64,000 nt of DNA from Photobacterium sanguinicancri (GTDB lineage: Bacteria; Pseudomonadota; Gammaproteobacteria; Enterobacterales; Vibrionaceae): the NCBI RefSeq assembly GCF_024346675.1, contig NZ_AP024850.1:2914001-2978000 (forward strand), in the 5' to 3' direction. The translations under genes were made by a program, and so were the position numbers. Position 1 is the stretch's first letter. Each line of letters starts with the position of its first letter. Under the pieces are notes generated by a model, which searched no databases, had not been told where the DNA came from, and saw only the letters and a program-made list of their open reading frames with translations. Shown here in pieces: positions 48,799-56,373 of the stretch.

Positions 48799-48830
48799 GT
48801 AAAAAATGAACCAATAAAAGAAGAATATGC

Positions 48831-48869
48831 ACAAACATAGTGTAAGCGTTATGCTTACACTATGTTTGT
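48831..48869. repeat. 17-bp perfect hairpin downstream of the GHKL-nuclease gene
   Basis: Positions 48831-48847 pair perfectly with 48853-48869 (arms begin ACAAACATAGTG) across a 5-nt loop GTTAT. It has no strong T run on either side. It lies between convergent genes, so it may terminate both or be a recombination or protein-binding site. Confidence 0.85.
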
Positions 48870-48925
48870 ATCACTTGGCTGAAGCTTAATTTTCATCACC
48901 TATCTACACGGTATTGATTCTGTAT

Positions 48926-49486
48926 TCATAACACTAACTCCCTAAAGTCATTATCAATATCATCTTGTGTCACGCCAATGTAGCGCAGTGTGACACCTTC
49001 TGAACTGTGGCGAAGCATTCGCATCACTCGTGCAATATCTTTGGTGCTTTTGTAGAGGTGGTAGCCTCTGGTCTTTCGCATCGAGTGCGTCCCCAACGGA
49101 AAACTAATCTCTTCACCAATCGACGAGAACGCTTGGCTAACCGCTCGACGACTCAATGGATTGGCAGCTTTGTTTATTGCTTGCTGATTTCGGTAAGATT
49201 GGAATAGGTAGATGTGGTGGGGGTTCTCCTTTTTAATGCGAAGGATAATTTCTAAGCTTCTTGGGTTTAGTGCTATCTGCGCTACTTTGCCCGTTTTAGA
49301 TTCACGGATGGTTAAACGGTCTTCTTCAATGTCGCTAAACTTAATCGCCAGTAAATCAGAAATCCTCAAAGCGAGATTGATACCGACATTCCAGATGTCG
49401 GACATTTGCTTACTATGCCGTATTTCTAATAAGTGGCCGATGAGCTGGATTGTGTCACGGTTTTTCACCGCTTGAACTTCTGCCAT
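48926..49486 (-). CDS. Short tyrosine recombinase (catalytic domain only)
   Basis: A 186-residue recombinase lacking an N-terminal arm-binding domain. Catalytic residues are Arg in NLALRISDLL, Lys in RESKTGK, His and Arg in GTHSMRKTRG, His in MLRHSS and the Tyr in LRYIG. Such short forms occur in integrative elements next to radC and DUF2787 genes and resemble phage or ICE resolvase-like recombinases. AGGAAG sits 8 nt before the ATG at 49486. A perfect inverted repeat 90 bp upstream (49576-49606) is a candidate core site. Confidence 0.88.
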   Translation of the reverse strand: MAEVQAVKNRDTIQLIGHLLEIRHSKQMSDIWNVGINLALRISDLLAIKFSDIEEDRLTIRESKTGKVAQIALNPRSLEIILRIKKENPHHIYLFQSYRNQQAINKAANPLSRRAVSQAFSSIGEEISFPLGTHSMRKTRGYHLYKSTKDIARVMRMLRHSSEGVTLRYIGVTQDDIDNDFRELVL

Positions 49487-49575
49487 AACGCAGCTTCCTT
49501 TTTTCGATGAAAATGATGATTAGAGGAACTTCAAAGCAAGCCAGAAACGAAAAGCCTTGTTCCATAAGGGTTGGC

Positions 49576-49606
49576 AAGTTCCCAAATTGCTAAAATGGGA
49601 ACTTGG
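49576..49606. repeat. Inverted repeat CAAGTTCCCA/TGGGAACTTG
   Basis: A perfect 10-bp inverted repeat with an 11-bp centre between the recombinase gene and the DUF2787 gene. The geometry resembles a tyrosine-recombinase core site; it may instead be a transcript terminator, though no T run follows. Confidence 0.6.
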
Positions 49607-49613
49607 ATGCTTT

Positions 49614-50057
49614 TCAGCTCTTAGTTACTTTGATTTGGTCAAACACACCATCAGATAAATACTCCAAAAAGTTACCTTCCCATGTTCGATAGAAAGATTT
49701 CACTTCTCGATGTGCTAAAGCGCAAGGAGCTAAAAACATCTGCCTGAATATGTTGCTCTCAATATTGAAATCAAGCTCGATGGCTAGCTCTGGATAGACA
49801 CCTCCAGAATAGGCAAAGTCGGTGATGTAACAGAGTCGCCACTTATCACCTTCATTACGGATCATGATTTCTATTGGATGATATCCACCAGCTTCAGCGT
49901 TATAGCCCGTGTCACGAAAGTTAATGGTTAAGGCCTCTGAATAGTAATCAAGGCTCGCTTGCTGAACCTGTTTAGTGATGGCGTTATGAAAGCGAGTAGA
50001 GATAGGCAGTACACAAGGGTGAAACTGCATCGTTTGAATTTTGGTTGTGGCTGGCAT
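49614..50057 (-). CDS. DUF2787 family protein (copy 1)
   Basis: A 147-residue protein of unknown function. LTINFRDTGYNAEAGGYHPIEI and CYITDFAYSGGVYPELAIELDF match the DUF2787 pattern shared with the adjacent gene. DUF2787 genes are typical accessory genes beside RadC in Vibrio islands. It lies 10 bp downstream of its paralogue and probably shares one transcript with it and radC. Confidence 0.8.
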   Translation of the reverse strand: MPATTKIQTMQFHPCVLPISTRFHNAITKQVQQASLDYYSEALTINFRDTGYNAEAGGYHPIEIMIRNEGDKWRLCYITDFAYSGGVYPELAIELDFNIESNIFRQMFLAPCALAHREVKSFYRTWEGNFLEYLSDGVFDQIKVTKS

Positions 50058-50067
50058 GGTATGCCTC

Positions 50068-50532
50068 CTAGGTTAGTGGTGATGCGATAGATGATTCACT
50101 GGGCGTATCGATATTGACGAGTGTTGCTTGGATACCATCAAAGGAGCCTTGCTGAATTTGCTTGAGGAAAGACCGTTCATAGCTTTGATATAGGCTGGTT
50201 ACTTGTGGCTGGTGGAGCTCACAGCGTTCAATGTCCGGTTGATAGAACCATCCACGCAGAAAATTGAAGTAAAGCTCGACCGCTATCTTTTCGGTTTGCT
50301 CGTCTGGATAAGCAAAGCTAGCAATAAAGACGATGCCCCAATGAGGATTGTCTGATTGGCTTGTCGCTCTGTTGAGTTGGATCTCGACAGGATGAAAGCC
50401 GCTACGGTCTTGGTAATAGCTCGACACTCGAAAGTTAAGGGCGATACGTGTAGCAAAGGTAGGGATATCTAATTGCTCAACGAGGACATTGAGGTATTCC
50501 ACTAGCAGTCGATGCGGTGTGGTTTGGTTCAT
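50068..50532 (-). CDS. DUF2787 family protein (copy 2)
   Basis: A 154-residue paralogue of the next gene. Shared elements in the same order are IALNFRVSSYYQDRSGFHPVEIQ, VFIASFAYPDEQTEKIAVELYF (each spanning under 25 residues) and a Phe/Tyr-rich end SLYQSYERSFLKQI. Function unknown. Its ATG overlaps the radC stop by 4 bp, indicating translational coupling. Confidence 0.8.
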   Translation of the reverse strand: MNQTTPHRLLVEYLNVLVEQLDIPTFATRIALNFRVSSYYQDRSGFHPVEIQLNRATSQSDNPHWGIVFIASFAYPDEQTEKIAVELYFNFLRGWFYQPDIERCELHQPQVTSLYQSYERSFLKQIQQGSFDGIQATLVNIDTPSESSIASPLT

Positions 50533-50996
50533 AGCAAACCTCGCTCAGCAAAAGACACACATTGCTCACCTACGACGACATGATCTAAGACGCGGATATC
50601 AACTAGCGCTAATGCATCAGACAGACGTTGAGTGATTCTACGATCGGCTTGTGATGGCTCAGGTAATCCAGATGGATGATTATGACCAAAGATAACCGCC
50701 GCCGAGTTGAGTAGTAATCCTTCCTTGACGACTTCCCTTGGGTAAACGCTAGCGGCATCAATGGTGCCAAAGAACATCTCTTTGTATTCAATCAACTGAT
50801 TTTGATTATCAAGAAACATCACGGCAAATACTTCTCTGTCGTAATGCGCCAGTTTCATCTGTAGATATTGCTTAGTGTTTTCAGGGCTGGTGAATGACCC
50901 TGCCCGGGCATACTTGGCCGCGAGCATGGTTGCAGCGGTCTCTAGGATTTGACGAAGCTCTGTAGGCTCGTTTGGCGTGTAATGACTTGAATGCAT
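50529..50996 (-). CDS. radC: RadC-type JAB/MPN domain protein
   Basis: A 155-residue protein with the RadC JAMM metal motif: the acidic YKEMFFGTIDAASVYPREVV segment and HNHPSGLPEPSQADRRIT, in which two His and an Asp bind zinc. Only the C-terminal JAB domain is present (no helix-hairpin-helix), as in the YeeS-like copies found on mobile islands. AAGGAAAG lies just before ATG 50996. Despite the name, no role in radiation repair is supported for this family. Confidence 0.93.
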   Translation of the reverse strand: MHSSHYTPNEPTELRQILETAATMLAAKYARAGSFTSPENTKQYLQMKLAHYDREVFAVMFLDNQNQLIEYKEMFFGTIDAASVYPREVVKEGLLLNSAAVIFGHNHPSGLPEPSQADRRITQRLSDALALVDIRVLDHVVVGEQCVSFAERGLL

Positions 50997-51077
50997 GTAC
51001 TTTCCTTCTTGTGCGTTAAAGGTATGTGCACCCAAGTAATATGTGGCTAAAAAATAATGGAATCCTTCCCCATATAA

Positions 51078-51100
51078 GCAGCCCAACCACGCTGGGCCGC
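51078..51100 (-). terminator. Hairpin between the tiny genes and radC
   Basis: GCAGCCCA (51078-51085) faces TGGGCCGC (51093-51100) with one mismatch. There is no strong T run, so it may attenuate transcription rather than end it. Confidence 0.5.
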
Positions 51101-51106
51101 TTTAGG

Positions 51107-51208
51107 TTATGGTTGCTGTTTATCTTGTTGTTTAGCCCAGTTGTAACCGCTCACAACGCCATAGATGAACAATTCGATTAGTGTTTTAGTCGGTTGGTGG
51201 GAATTCAC
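51107..51208 (-). CDS. Tiny protein of 33 residues (overlaps the upstream tiny gene)
   Basis: GTG at 51208 is preceded by AAGGAGG about 7 nt upstream, a near-perfect ribosome site embedded in the upstream tiny gene. The product begins MNSHQPTKTLIELFIYGVV and ends in a polar Lys/Gln tail. The central LIELFIYGVVSGYNWA is hydrophobic or amphipathic. No family is recognised. The 23-bp out-of-frame overlap with the upstream gene suggests coupled translation of two small proteins. Confidence 0.6.
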   Translation of the reverse strand: MNSHQPTKTLIELFIYGVVSGYNWAKQQDKQQP

Positions 51209-51278
51209 CGTTAGCCTCCTTGTTGATGTGGTATAAGCCTGCGCCAACGATAAAGCCAGCAATGAACACAAACGGCAT
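51186..51278 (-). CDS. Tiny membrane-like protein of 30 residues
   Basis: ATG at 51278 is preceded by AGGAGG (on the plus strand CCTCCT at 51284-51289). The 30-residue product starts MPFVFIAGFIVGAGLYHINK, a single hydrophobic helix, and ends in an acidic polar tail. I recognise no family. It is the first gene of the tiny pair-radC-DUF2787-DUF2787 run, divergent from alpA. Confidence 0.65.
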   Translation of the reverse strand: MPFVFIAGFIVGAGLYHINKEANGEFPPTD

Positions 51279-51451
51279 AAGAGCCTCCTGCTTAGTTTGA
51301 TTTAGAAAAGTGCATAAATGGAAGCCTACGACTAGCTGGCTTCAGAAAGGTAATGTGTGGTTGAAAAAAGTTGGAGTGTGGTGATTTACGTAGTGAAGTA
51401 ATTAACTGCACATTCTCGTTATCTCATGAGTTGAACTAACTGGAATTCATC

Positions 51452-51640
51452 ATGAGATTAATCAAACTAAAAGAAGTAATGACCTTAACTAGCCTCGCTC
51501 GTTCTACCATCTACAAGTACATGAGCGAAGGGCAATTTCCAAAAACAGTGCCACTAGGTTGTCGTTCGGTAGGATGGGTAGAAGAAGAGATAACGGATTG
51601 GATATTGGAAAGGATTGGTGAGCGAGATAACACAGAGTAA
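51452..51640 (+). CDS. AlpA-family regulator
   Basis: A 62-residue winged-helix protein of the AlpA/MerR-like excisionase group: LIKLKEVMTLTSLARSTIYKYM, then GQFPKTVPLG and VGWVEEEITDWI. AlpA proteins turn on integrase or excision genes in P4-like satellites. TGGAA precedes the ATG. It diverges from the tiny-gene/radC operon, so the 173-bp gap probably holds both promoters. Confidence 0.92.
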   Translation: MRLIKLKEVMTLTSLARSTIYKYMSEGQFPKTVPLGCRSVGWVEEEITDWILERIGERDNTE

Positions 51641-51651
51641 TACATAACTAA

Positions 51652-51674
51652 AAGGAAGCTATTACAGCTTCCTT
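51652..51674. terminator. Palindromic hairpin after alpA
   Basis: AAGGAAGCT (51652-51660) pairs with AGCTTCCTT (51666-51674), followed by CTATGCC. A very similar hairpin with the same CCTTCTATGCC tail lies at 58471-58490. Confidence 0.7.
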
Positions 51675-51807
51675 CTATGCCATGTTGTTTCTAACAAACT
51701 TTTGCCCCTTTATGAGTTTCAGGTACAGCAAGGCCCATAACTAAATCTAATGCTAAGTAACAAAAATTATCTGAATGTTAATAAATCCACTGGCTCTGCT
51801 ACGTTCG

Positions 51808-52491
51808 CTAGGGCTGTCGATTTTCCTTTTCCATTATTTGTTGGGCAATCTCAATCATGCTGTTACTTACGATATCAGGCATCAAATAATATGAGTTATA
51901 GGGTGCACCAGAACGATTAATATAAGCCGCTTTTAAACCGGCACTAAGTGCACCGTGGGTATCCCAATCATGGGTTGCAACAAGTCGTGCTTGAGAGGGG
52001 GCAATTTGTAGTTGTTGCAGTGCAAATAGATAAGCAGATTTGGATGGTTTAAACGTGTTGGCCTGCTCAACCGAAATGGTGTCGTCAAAATAATCCTTTA
52101 ATCCTGCGAAAGACAACTGCGAGTTGAGAAGTTTAGTCGAAGAGTTTGATAGCGCCACTAACCTAAAGCCAGACAGTTTTAGCATATCCATCGCCGGTTT
52201 AACATCTTCATGAGCAGGTAATGCCGCAAGCGTGCTCAAAATATCTTGGTAGCCTTCATCTGAAATGGATTTATCTAGGCGACCAGCAAGAGCCTTTAAT
52301 GCCGTCAATGCAAGGCTTTTGAAATCACTATGGACCGTGGTAACTAGGCATACTGTTGATGAATGTAATAGCATAGAAAACCAAGTGGTCATATAGTCTT
52401 CGCTGCCAAAGTAATGATTAAACTTTGGCTTAAGCCGATTTAAGTCGAGTACGGTCTCATTGATATCGAATAAAATAGTTTGTACTGGCAT
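51808..52491 (-). CDS. HAD-superfamily hydrolase, haloacid dehalogenase type II
   Basis: A 227-residue HAD enzyme. Motif I is LFDINETVLDL (nucleophile Asp8, with Asn-Glu in place of the usual Ser/Thr pattern). Motif II is ALSNSS, motif III Lys lies in TFKPSKSAY, and motif IV is VATHDWDTHGA. This matches L-2-haloacid dehalogenase-like proteins. The substrate is unknown, and detoxification of halogenated acids is only a family-level guess. It follows the tetR gene in the same direction (61-bp gap) and may be co-regulated. Confidence 0.88.
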   Translation of the reverse strand: MPVQTILFDINETVLDLNRLKPKFNHYFGSEDYMTTWFSMLLHSSTVCLVTTVHSDFKSLALTALKALAGRLDKSISDEGYQDILSTLAALPAHEDVKPAMDMLKLSGFRLVALSNSSTKLLNSQLSFAGLKDYFDDTISVEQANTFKPSKSAYLFALQQLQIAPSQARLVATHDWDTHGALSAGLKAAYINRSGAPYNSYYLMPDIVSNSMIEIAQQIMEKENRQP

Positions 52492-52552
52492 AACATTTTC
52501 CTAGCAATTATGGATTAGCTCTTAGTTACCTGACCTCAGTCGCTCAATGAAT

Positions 52553-53140
52553 TTAGGTAAATGGGTAATGGGTGAAAATATCGTCTATCTTGGCGTTGAG
52601 TAGCGCTTTATCATTGTTCAATTTAGCGAAGGTACGCAAGCCTGTTATTTGAATTTGCACGTGACTCGCTAAGTCTTCAGCGTCTTTTGTTTGATCAATT
52701 AGGCCTAGTGCTTGAGCTTCTTTAATCAACACCACGAATTCACGAGAAATTTCAGCAAGATGATCTTTAGTCACCTCAATTAAATCTTGATTCTCCGAGG
52801 TTAATTCCCCCATCGTTTTTGCTAGCATGCACACCCCGTTTGGAGCATCGGTTTGAGTATCGATAACCTGTGCTTTAACAAATGCCTTTATGGCGTTAAC
52901 TGGCGTGTCGCATTCTTCTTTTAAAGCTTCTAATTGCGCAAGCCCCATATCGGTATAGTTGCGAAGTGTCTCTTTAAACAAGCCCTCTTTACTGCCAAAG
53001 GCTGAATAAATACTCCCCGGCCGCATATCGATCTCGTCTTGTAGATTGCGCATTGAGGTGGCATGAAAGCCTTTCTTCCAATAAAGGTTAGTGGCTTTGT
53101 TCACCACTTCTCGCCGATCAAATTTTGCTGTCTTTGCCAT
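52553..53140 (-). CDS. TetR/AcrR-family repressor
   Basis: A 195-residue regulator with the N-terminal helix-turn-helix NLYWKKGFHATSMRNLQDEI then SIYSAFGSKEGLFKETL, and a helical ligand domain. It diverges from the AhpD-like/SDR/FrnE/redoxin gene run. Copies of the palindrome TGAACGATCGTTCA lie at its own upstream region (53165-53178, one degenerate half) and twice at the divergent promoter, so it very likely represses itself and that operon in response to an electrophile or oxidant. Confidence 0.93.
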   Translation of the reverse strand: MAKTAKFDRREVVNKATNLYWKKGFHATSMRNLQDEIDMRPGSIYSAFGSKEGLFKETLRNYTDMGLAQLEALKEECDTPVNAIKAFVKAQVIDTQTDAPNGVCMLAKTMGELTSENQDLIEVTKDHLAEISREFVVLIKEAQALGLIDQTKDAEDLASHVQIQITGLRTFAKLNNDKALLNAKIDDIFTHYPFT

Positions 53141-53164
53141 AGCTTTACTTAGTAATCAATTATA

Positions 53165-53178
53165 TGAACAGTCGTTCA
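53165..53178. promoter_or_regulatory. TetR operator copy near its own gene
   Basis: TGAACAGTCGTTCA, a near copy of the two perfect palindromes at 53299-53312 and 53323-53336. It lies 25 bp upstream of the tetR start. Confidence 0.75.
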
Positions 53179-53295
53179 ATTATAACTATGGAGGTTACGT
53201 AGGTAAAGAGAGTATGTTCAGTTCTATGACAGTACGGTTAAAGAAGAAAAAATTAAACTTAATAAAATCATAAGTATAATCGCCAACTAGCAATT

Positions 53296-53350
53296 ATTTG
53301 AACGATCGTTCAAATAAATACTTGAACGATCGTTCAGGTTTGAGTATAGT
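53296..53350 (+). promoter_or_regulatory. Promoter of the redox gene cluster with two TetR operators
   Basis: A perfect 20-bp palindrome spans 53296-53315 (core TTGAACGATCGTTCAA). A second core TGAACGATCGTTCA lies at 53323-53336. The second covers the -35 TTGAAC (53322-53327), and the -10 is TATAGT (53345-53350) at 17-bp spacing. Repressor binding would block the polymerase directly. Confidence 0.85.
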
Positions 53351-53435
53351 TCTCCTCATCGACAGGGAATACAGCTTCCCACAATGGGGATAACAATAGA
53401 TGTCCCTTTATCTTAAAAAGATTGGAGTATACAAA

Positions 53436-53990
53436 ATGAGCAAATTTACCTTTCACACAGTAGAAACAGCACCAGAAAAAAGTAAACCAATGTTAGAAGG
53501 CGCGGTTAAGCAAATGGGCGCTGTACCGGGTTTATATGCTGTCATGGCTGAGTCTCCTGAAACCTTGAAAGCGTACCAACAGCTTCACCAGTTATTCATG
53601 AGCACTTCATTTGATGCCGAAGAGTTAACGGTAGTGTGGCAAACCATCAATGTTGAGCACGAATGTACTTTCTGCGTACCTGCACATACGGCAATTGCAC
53701 ACTCTATGAAAGTCGATCCTGCATTAACCGAAGCACTGCGTAACGAAGAAGCCATGCCAACAGCAAAACTTCAGGCATTGCATGACTTTACCTTAGCAAT
53801 GGTGCGTGAGCGCGGTAACGTGTCTGACCAACAAATGGACACCTTTTTTGCCGCAGGTTACGGCCAGCAGCAAGTGCTTGAGATTATCCTAGGTCTATCG
53901 CAAAAGGTGATCAGCAACTACACCAACCACGTAGCCAAAACACCTGCTGGCCCAATGTTTGAAAAATTTGCTTGGTCTAAAAAAGCATAA
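53436..53990 (+). CDS. Carboxymuconolactone decarboxylase/AhpD-like protein
   Basis: A 184-residue all-helical protein of the CMD family with the redox CxxC motif HECTFCVPAHTAIAHS, as in AhpD-like peroxidase-related proteins. It starts at ATG 53436 (MSKFTFHT) with GGAG upstream; in-frame ATG 53400 is weaker. As first gene behind the TetR operators it is probably the main inducible product, acting in thiol-dependent peroxide or quinone detoxification (inference). Confidence 0.9.
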   Translation: MSKFTFHTVETAPEKSKPMLEGAVKQMGAVPGLYAVMAESPETLKAYQQLHQLFMSTSFDAEELTVVWQTINVEHECTFCVPAHTAIAHSMKVDPALTEALRNEEAMPTAKLQALHDFTLAMVRERGNVSDQQMDTFFAAGYGQQQVLEIILGLSQKVISNYTNHVAKTPAGPMFEKFAWSKKA

Positions 53991-54044
53991 TCAATTCGGT
54001 ATCTCAGCTTAATTTAAATCTGGCTTAGCCAGTGGAGTATTTAT

Positions 54045-54845
54045 ATGTCTTTTAACTTTAAACAAAAATATGGCGGTTGGGCATTGGTCACAGGTGCTAC
54101 CTCTGGGATCGGCGAACAAATGGCGCAACAGTTAGCCGAAGACGGCATGAATATTGTTTTGGTGGCTCGTCGCGAACAAGAGTTAAAGGAATATGCTCAA
54201 ACACTAGCAAGTCAGTATTCGGTTGAGACAGACGTGATTGTGGCGGATCTGTCGACGCAAGATGGTGTTGATAAGATCAAAGCTACTGAACATGACATTG
54301 GATTAATTGCTTTGTCTGCTGGTCTTGAAACCAATGGTGCTTTTGAAAAGTTGGATTTAGATGCCGAGCGTCGCTTGTTGCATGTGAATGTGAATTCGGT
54401 GATGGAGTTAAGCCACCACTTTAGTAACACCATGATCGCTCGAGGAAAAGGCGGTATTTTGTTGGTTGCGAGTATGTTTGGCCAAATGGCATCCCCTTAT
54501 TTTTCAACCTATGCTGGCTCTAAATCGTTTGTGATTAATTTTGGTCAATCGCTTTATGCAGAACTTAAATCTAAGGGGGTTGATGTGAGTGTCTTGTCAC
54601 CGGGGTTAACCAAAACACCGATGGCGGTGAGCACTGGCGTAAACTGGAAAAAAGTCCCTATGGCAGCAAGAGCGCCAGAGAAAGTGGCAAAAGTTGGTTT
54701 GCAAGGTGTTGGTAAACGTGTACTGACCGTACCGGGCCTGCGTAACAACATCATGGCATTTATGGCGGATTTAACGCCCCGTAAGATAATGGCACTTTCA
54801 ATGCAAAAAATCTTGAACGGTGCACTGGATGCTAAGCGCCTATAA
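54045..54845 (+). CDS. Short-chain dehydrogenase/reductase
   Basis: A 266-residue classical SDR. The cofactor loop is VTGATSGIGEQMA and the Arg-Arg after the second strand (VARREQEL) suggests NADPH. The catalytic Ser is in LLVASMFGQM and the Tyr-Lys in YAGSKSF. The substrate is unknown. It follows the AhpD-like gene by 54 bp and precedes a terminator. Confidence 0.92.
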   Translation: MSFNFKQKYGGWALVTGATSGIGEQMAQQLAEDGMNIVLVARREQELKEYAQTLASQYSVETDVIVADLSTQDGVDKIKATEHDIGLIALSAGLETNGAFEKLDLDAERRLLHVNVNSVMELSHHFSNTMIARGKGGILLVASMFGQMASPYFSTYAGSKSFVINFGQSLYAELKSKGVDVSVLSPGLTKTPMAVSTGVNWKKVPMAARAPEKVAKVGLQGVGKRVLTVPGLRNNIMAFMADLTPRKIMALSMQKILNGALDAKRL

Positions 54846-54869
54846 ACCTGTTAAATCTTAAGTTTTAAA

Positions 54870-54896
54870 GGCTTGCGTGTTGCAAGCTTTTTTTAT
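54870..54896 (+). terminator. Terminator after the SDR gene
   Basis: GCTTGC (54871-54876) pairs with GCAAGC (54882-54887), then seven T residues. It lies just before the FrnE-like gene, so read-through is probably partial. Confidence 0.75.
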
Positions 54897-54905
54897 TGGA
54901 ATTGA

Positions 54906-55571
54906 ATGATGAACAATAGAATAAAACTCGACATTATTTCTGATGTAGTTTGCCCTTGGTGTATTGTAGGTTATAAGCACCTTGAAACTGCCATCGAAGA
55001 ATTAGGCATCAAAGATCGAATAGATATTGAATGGCAGCCCTTTGAATTGAATCCTGATATGACTGAAAAAGGTGAAAACCTTCGTGATCACGTAGCCCGC
55101 AAGTATGGGTCATCACGTGAAGATAGCGACAGAGCACGTGAAAACATAACGAAACAGGGGGCGCAATACGGTTTTAAGTTTGATTACTTTGAAGATATGA
55201 AAATGGTCAACACGCTTAATGCCCACGTGTTATTAGAGCATGCCAAACCATTGGGTTTGCAACATCAGCTAAAAATGCGCCTATTTTCAGCATTTTTTAC
55301 TGAGCACAAAGATGTATCTAACCGTGAAGTCTTGCTTAATGAGGCAGAAGCGGTAGGTATTGAGAGAAAGCCCGCTGAGCTTGCTTTGGATAATCCACAG
55401 CTCAAACGTGAGATCCAAGAAATTGAATCTCAGTGGCACCAAATGGGCATCAGTGGTGTACCAACAGTAGTATTTAACCGAGAGAGTGCACTTACCGGTG
55501 CTCACCCTCAAGAGTCTTTCAAACAAGCTTTGCAACAGCTAGTGGCTGAGAATGGTAGAGCAGATGATTGA
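54906..55571 (+). CDS. FrnE/DsbA-family oxidoreductase
   Basis: A 221-residue thioredoxin-fold protein of the FrnE group. The active site is SDVVCPWCIVGY (CPWC), with the cis-Pro loop MGISGVPTVVFN and the family segment FELNPDM. There is no signal peptide, so it is cytosolic. FrnE-like proteins isomerise disulfides or act on quinone-like metabolites and help in oxidative stress. ATG 54906 or 54909 may start it. Its end overlaps the next gene. Confidence 0.92.
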   Translation: MMNNRIKLDIISDVVCPWCIVGYKHLETAIEELGIKDRIDIEWQPFELNPDMTEKGENLRDHVARKYGSSREDSDRARENITKQGAQYGFKFDYFEDMKMVNTLNAHVLLEHAKPLGLQHQLKMRLFSAFFTEHKDVSNREVLLNEAEAVGIERKPAELALDNPQLKREIQEIESQWHQMGISGVPTVVFNRESALTGAHPQESFKQALQQLVAENGRADD

Positions 55572-56373
55572 TATCTATATTTCGTTAGTGGCGGCATTGA
55601 GCACTATAGCAGGAGCGTTCAGTTACTTCTCCAAAGTGAAAAATCGTCAAACACCGAAGATGCCCCTGCTTTTTATTATGAGCCTTCTTGTTGGGTCAGT
55701 ATTCGGTGTAGCAGCTTTATATGTAACGGCTCAATCCCCGTCTTGGAGCACGATTGTGGTCATATTGCTCGCAACTATGCCTGTCATGATGAGTGCGGTG
55801 TTCTATAAAACCTTTAAAGAGTCAAAATCACCCCTTGGAGATATTCAAGTTCAGGTCGGAGATAAGGTGTTACCTTTTGCTGCAACAAGGGCAAATGGTA
55901 GTGAATTTACCCATGAGGAACTAAAAGGCCAGCGTATATTGTTGAAGTTTTTTAGAGGCTCTTGGTGCCCATATTGCAGTATGGAGCTTAAAATGTTTGA
56001 GGAAATGAAGCCTATCTTTGACCGTTTTAATGTCAAAATTGTGGCTTTATCTAACGATGAAGTCGCTGCTGCTCAGAAACATCAACAACGTGACCACTTA
56101 ACCCACGAAATGCTGTCTGATCCCGACTTGAAGGTGATAAAAAAGTATGGTGTAGAACATCATAAAGCACTCGGTGGTGATGGCGTATCAAGTATGACTT
56201 TATTTGGGTTACCCTTTCCGACCAAAATGAAGTACAAACCCATGGCGATACCCACATCTATCTTAATCGATGAGTATGGTGTCATACAGTGGATTGACCA
56301 AGCGGAAGATGTTCGGTTGCGGGCGAGTGAAGAGAAGTTACTGGCTGCCCTTAACGCCTCTTTTGCTAATTAA
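55564..56373 (+). CDS. Membrane-anchored redoxin (AhpC/TSA-like)
   Basis: A 269-residue protein. The N-terminal 80 residues form about three hydrophobic helices. The rest is a peroxiredoxin/thioredoxin-like domain with RGSWCPYCSMELKMF (CPYC), followed by VALSNDE and IPTSILIDEYG. It probably reduces peroxides or disulfides at the inner-membrane surface. ATG 55564 overlaps the frnE-like stop by 8 bp; ATG 55552 is also possible. It converges with the LysR gene, the two coding regions overlapping by 4 bp. Confidence 0.88.
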   Translation: MIDIYISLVAALSTIAGAFSYFSKVKNRQTPKMPLLFIMSLLVGSVFGVAALYVTAQSPSWSTIVVILLATMPVMMSAVFYKTFKESKSPLGDIQVQVGDKVLPFAATRANGSEFTHEELKGQRILLKFFRGSWCPYCSMELKMFEEMKPIFDRFNVKIVALSNDEVAAAQKHQQRDHLTHEMLSDPDLKVIKKYGVEHHKALGGDGVSSMTLFGLPFPTKMKYKPMAIPTSILIDEYGVIQWIDQAEDVRLRASEEKLLAALNASFAN

